Assembly (NCBI GenBank): GCA_964463425.1
Contig: CAYXBV010000010.1
Location: 1-15,296 of the forward strand
Reading direction: 5' to 3'
DNA length: 15,296 bases
From: JAHJHG01 sp964463425
GTDB lineage: Bacteria > Patescibacteriota > Microgenomatia > UBA8517
In this document: positions 13,342 to 15,296 of the stretch, in pieces
Position numbering within the stretch: position 1 is the first letter of the stretch
How the letters are laid out: each line of letters starts with the position of its first letter
Notes under the pieces: generated by a model
What the model saw: the letters and a program-made list of their open reading frames with translations, nothing else
The model's database searches: none
What the model was told of the DNA's origin: nothing
Made by a program: the position numbers and the translations under genes

Positions 13342-14115
13342 ATGATTAGCTTAAAAGGGGTTACAAAAACTTTTGGAAGTATTAAGGCTATTGAAGACGC
13401 CACTTTTTCAGTTGATAAAGGGGAATTTGTTTTTTTAACTGGACCATCTGGGGCAGGTAAAACGACAATCTTAAAACTAATATTAAGAGATTATCTTCCA
13501 GACAAGGGAAAAATATTCTTTGAGGGCAAAAATATTGTGCGCTTGCCTGAAAAATTTATTCCTTCCTTAAGACAACAAATTGGTGTGGTTTTTCAGGACT
13601 TCAAAGTTTTATCAGAAAGAACGGTAAGAGAGAATGTTGAAGTTGCCTTGGCAGTTAAAGGAACACCTCCGTCTGAGTGGAAAAACCGTGTTCGTGATGT
13701 TTTGGAGTTAGTTGGCTTGATAGAAAGGGCCACCCTTTTCCCTTCTCAGCTTTCCGGAGGGGAATTGCAAAGAGTTTCTCTAGCAAGAGCGTTAGTAGTC
13801 AATCCAAAGGTGATTTTAGCGGATGAGCCAACTGGAAATTTAGATTGGGATACTGCTGACGAACTAATGGATTTATTTGAAAAGATAAGCAAGGAAGGTA
13901 AAACAGTCATAATGGCTACGCATCATAGGGGGATTGTTGATAAACTAAATAAGAGAGAAATAAAGGTTGAAAAAGGTAAGATAGTAGGAGGAGGAGAATC
14001 GCCCAAAAGAAAAGCAAAGGCGAAAGAAAAACCTCCCGTTAAGAAAGTTGAAAAAGAAAAGACAGAAGTAAAAGTTAAGGTAGAGGAAACAGAAGAAAAG
14101 AAGGAGCAAAAATAA
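13342..14115 (+). CDS. ftsE: Cell division ABC transporter ATP-binding protein FtsE
   Basis: FtsE is the cytoplasmic ATPase that, with FtsX, transmits a signal across the membrane to cell-wall hydrolases during division. The 257-residue protein has Walker A GPSGAGKTT (34-42), the Q-loop FQDFKVL (Q85), the ABC signature LSGGELQRVSLARA (137-150), Walker B VILADEPTGNLD (157-168) and the switch His in MATHH (191-195). The ATPase core ends near residue 217. A tail of about 40 residues follows, made almost entirely of Lys, Glu, Pro and Val. Typical FtsE has about 220-230 residues and lacks this tail. The stop is directly followed by the ftsX ATG, so the two are one operon with coupled translation. 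Confidence 0.93.
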   Translation: MISLKGVTKTFGSIKAIEDATFSVDKGEFVFLTGPSGAGKTTILKLILRDYLPDKGKIFFEGKNIVRLPEKFIPSLRQQIGVVFQDFKVLSERTVRENVEVALAVKGTPPSEWKNRVRDVLELVGLIERATLFPSQLSGGELQRVSLARALVVNPKVILADEPTGNLDWDTADELMDLFEKISKEGKTVIMATHHRGIVDKLNKREIKVEKGKIVGGGESPKRKAKAKEKPPVKKVEKEKTEVKVKVEETEEKKEQK

Positions 14116-15033
14116 ATGGCAAATATTCATTTCAGAACAGCTCTTGATTATACAAAGAGGTCTCCATTTCAGGCCTTGGCCGCAATTTTTGTATTAGCTC
14201 TAACATTCTTTGTCGGCACTCTTTTGGCCGTATTAGTTTATTCATCTGGCAAGGCGCTTTCTCATTTTGAAACAAGACCACAGATTATTGCTTTTCTAAA
14301 TGATGATGTGACTGCAGAAGAAATTTCTTCTTTTCAAAATACATTAAACAAAGATTCACGCGTAAAAGAAGTCGCCTATGTTTCCAAGGAAGAGGCTTTA
14401 GAGATTTATAAGAAAGCTACCGCAGACAATCCTCTTTTATCTGAACTAGTAAGCCCCTCTATCTTTCCTGCAAGCTTAGAATTTTCTTTGACAGATCTTA
14501 ATTACGCAGAAGATGTAATAGATGAAGTAAAGAAAGTAAGCATTGTTGATCAAGTCGGGTTTACAGCCAGCTTGGGAGGAGAGTCAACACTGGGAGATGT
14601 GGTAACTAGGCTAAGGACAATTACTTGGTATGTTCGGATAGGTGGAGCAGTTTTTGTGGGTCTTTTGGTTGGAACATCTTTGCTTGTTCTTTTGGTGATT
14701 ATAAGTATGAGAATAACCACAAGAAGAGGGGAAATGGAAATCCTTAGCTTAATTGGTGCGACCAAGAAGTTTATTCGGAGTCCGATTATTTTAGAGGCTT
14801 TGATCTATGCTTTTACGGGTGTGTTTATCGGCTGGATTTTTGCTTTAATCTTGGTTCTTTATGCAACGCCGAATATTGTTTCATACTTTGGAGAAATTCC
14901 TGTATTACCAAGAGACACTGTACAACTATTCATTTTAATGGGTATTATATTGGCTACTGAGATTGTAGTAGGCGCATCGCTGGCATTATTCGGGAGCAGC
15001 CTCGCAATTTCAAGAGTACGCCGACGCAAATGA
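14116..15033 (+). CDS. ftsX: Cell division permease-like protein FtsX
   Basis: FtsX is the membrane partner of FtsE. It transports nothing, but relays ATP-driven movement to a hydrolase or activator outside the membrane. The 305-residue protein has the family's four membrane helices: one near residues 19-42, then a large outside domain (about 45-165), then three helices (about 175-198, 222-249 and 268-292). GEMEILSLIGATKKFIRSPII, given here in two overlapping parts as GEMEILSLIGA and ATKKFIRSPII, is the coupling segment that contacts FtsE. The start ATG abuts the ftsE stop, and GGAG at 14102-14105 is 10 bases upstream, within ftsE. The TGA stop overlaps the next gene's ATG (ATGA). This tight packing supports a three-gene operon. 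Confidence 0.93.
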   Translation: MANIHFRTALDYTKRSPFQALAAIFVLALTFFVGTLLAVLVYSSGKALSHFETRPQIIAFLNDDVTAEEISSFQNTLNKDSRVKEVAYVSKEEALEIYKKATADNPLLSELVSPSIFPASLEFSLTDLNYAEDVIDEVKKVSIVDQVGFTASLGGESTLGDVVTRLRTITWYVRIGGAVFVGLLVGTSLLVLLVIISMRITTRRGEMEILSLIGATKKFIRSPIILEALIYAFTGVFIGWIFALILVLYATPNIVSYFGEIPVLPRDTVQLFILMGIILATEIVVGASLALFGSSLAISRVRRRK

Positions 15034-15296
15034 AAAAAATAAACCCCAAGAGGTTATTCTTCGCTATATTCTTCTCACTTCTTTTAACAGTGGGGCTCTT
15101 TAAAGTTGGTTCGCATTTTGTTACAACGGTGAGGGCAGACCAACTAGATGATTTAAATAACCAAATCAAGCAATATGAAGCAGAACTAGCTCGCTTGAAG
15201 AGTCAGGGAAACACTCTTTATAATCAGATTGCCCAATTTAACGCTCAGATCAGACTGACGACCCTTAAAATTCAAGAAACACAAGAAAAGATATTG
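15030..15296 (+). CDS. Exported coiled-coil protein, probable FtsEX-linked murein hydrolase or activator (partial)
   Basis: This gene is cut by the window's right edge after 89 codons. The ATG overlaps the ftsX stop in ATGA. The protein opens with a basic N-terminus, a hydrophobic stretch (about residues 9-23) and a likely signal peptidase site after VRA (residue 36). A helical coiled coil then begins at DQLDDLNNQIKQYEAELARL and runs to the edge, rich in Gln, Glu, Leu and Ile. Signal peptide plus coiled coil, encoded directly after ftsX, is the layout of EnvC, PcsB and CwlO-type proteins. Those carry an M23, CHAP or NlpC/P60 domain at the C-terminus, which lies outside the window here. The exact class cannot be told. 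Confidence 0.75.
   Translation, partial: MKKINPKRLFFAIFFSLLLTVGLFKVGSHFVTTVRADQLDDLNNQIKQYEAELARLKSQGNTLYNQIAQFNAQIRLTTLKIQETQEKIL

Noticed and set aside
3551..15033. Possible UGA recoding to glycine, as in some CPR groups
   Set aside because: RF2 is present and TGA ends lysS, the 67-residue gene, the 11097 gene and ftsX at sensible places; no gene has internal TGA codons.
1..15296. tRNA genes, rRNA, CRISPR arrays, insertion sequences or attachment sites
   Set aside because: I looked for cloverleaf-like sequences, regularly spaced repeats, transposase motifs and flanking direct repeats and saw none.

Overview
The window is A+T-rich, densely packed bacterial DNA with intergenic gaps mostly under 120 bp. 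It carries mostly housekeeping genes plus a few short membrane or secreted proteins. Several features suggest a Patescibacteria (CPR) genome, possibly of the Microgenomates group. LysRS and SecA have variants I remember from CPR proteins, and several small membrane or secreted proteins resemble CPR-only families I recall. This placement rests on memory of protein patterns, not on a search. RF2 is present and at least five genes end in TGA, so the code is the standard one and not the UGA-glycine code of Gracilibacteria or Absconditabacteria.

Layout. Bases 1-1386 hold a family 2 glycosyltransferase (+) facing a secreted coiled-coil protein of unknown function (-). From 1414 to 1595 a divergent regulatory region serves that protein and greA. 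greA is followed by lysS, an HD-domain protein overlapping lysS by 4 bp, and serS. rarA (-) runs into serS from the other side with an 11-bp gap. rarA is divergent from a spermidine-synthase-fold methyltransferase-like gene. A self-contained unit for a 67-residue cysteine-rich protein follows, with its own promoter, Shine-Dalgarno site and strong terminator. Then come secA, a membrane-anchored FKBP peptidyl-prolyl isomerase, a two-helix membrane protein, prfB (RF2), a single-pass membrane protein, and ftsE-ftsX. The last gene is the start of an exported coiled-coil protein of the EnvC/PcsB/CwlO-partner type, cut by the window edge.

How the genes fit together. greA, lysS, serS and prfB serve transcription elongation and translation. 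secA and the FKBP protein serve export and folding of exported proteins. ftsE-ftsX and the exported coiled-coil gene look like a complete module for activating cell-wall hydrolysis at division. rarA acts at stalled replication forks.

The clearest non-routine signal is in the start regions. Many genes have a good -10 hexamer ending 7-11 nt before the start codon and no Shine-Dalgarno sequence, so their mRNAs should be leaderless or nearly so. This spacing also decides three start codons: rarA at 6591, the methyltransferase-like gene at 6661 and secA at 7739. Only a minority of genes have a real leader (greA, the 67-residue gene, the secreted protein and ftsE). The greA leader carries a small hairpin plus T-tract that could act as an attenuator. 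I see no mobile element, CRISPR array, rRNA or tRNA, and no gene-free stretch over 300 bases.
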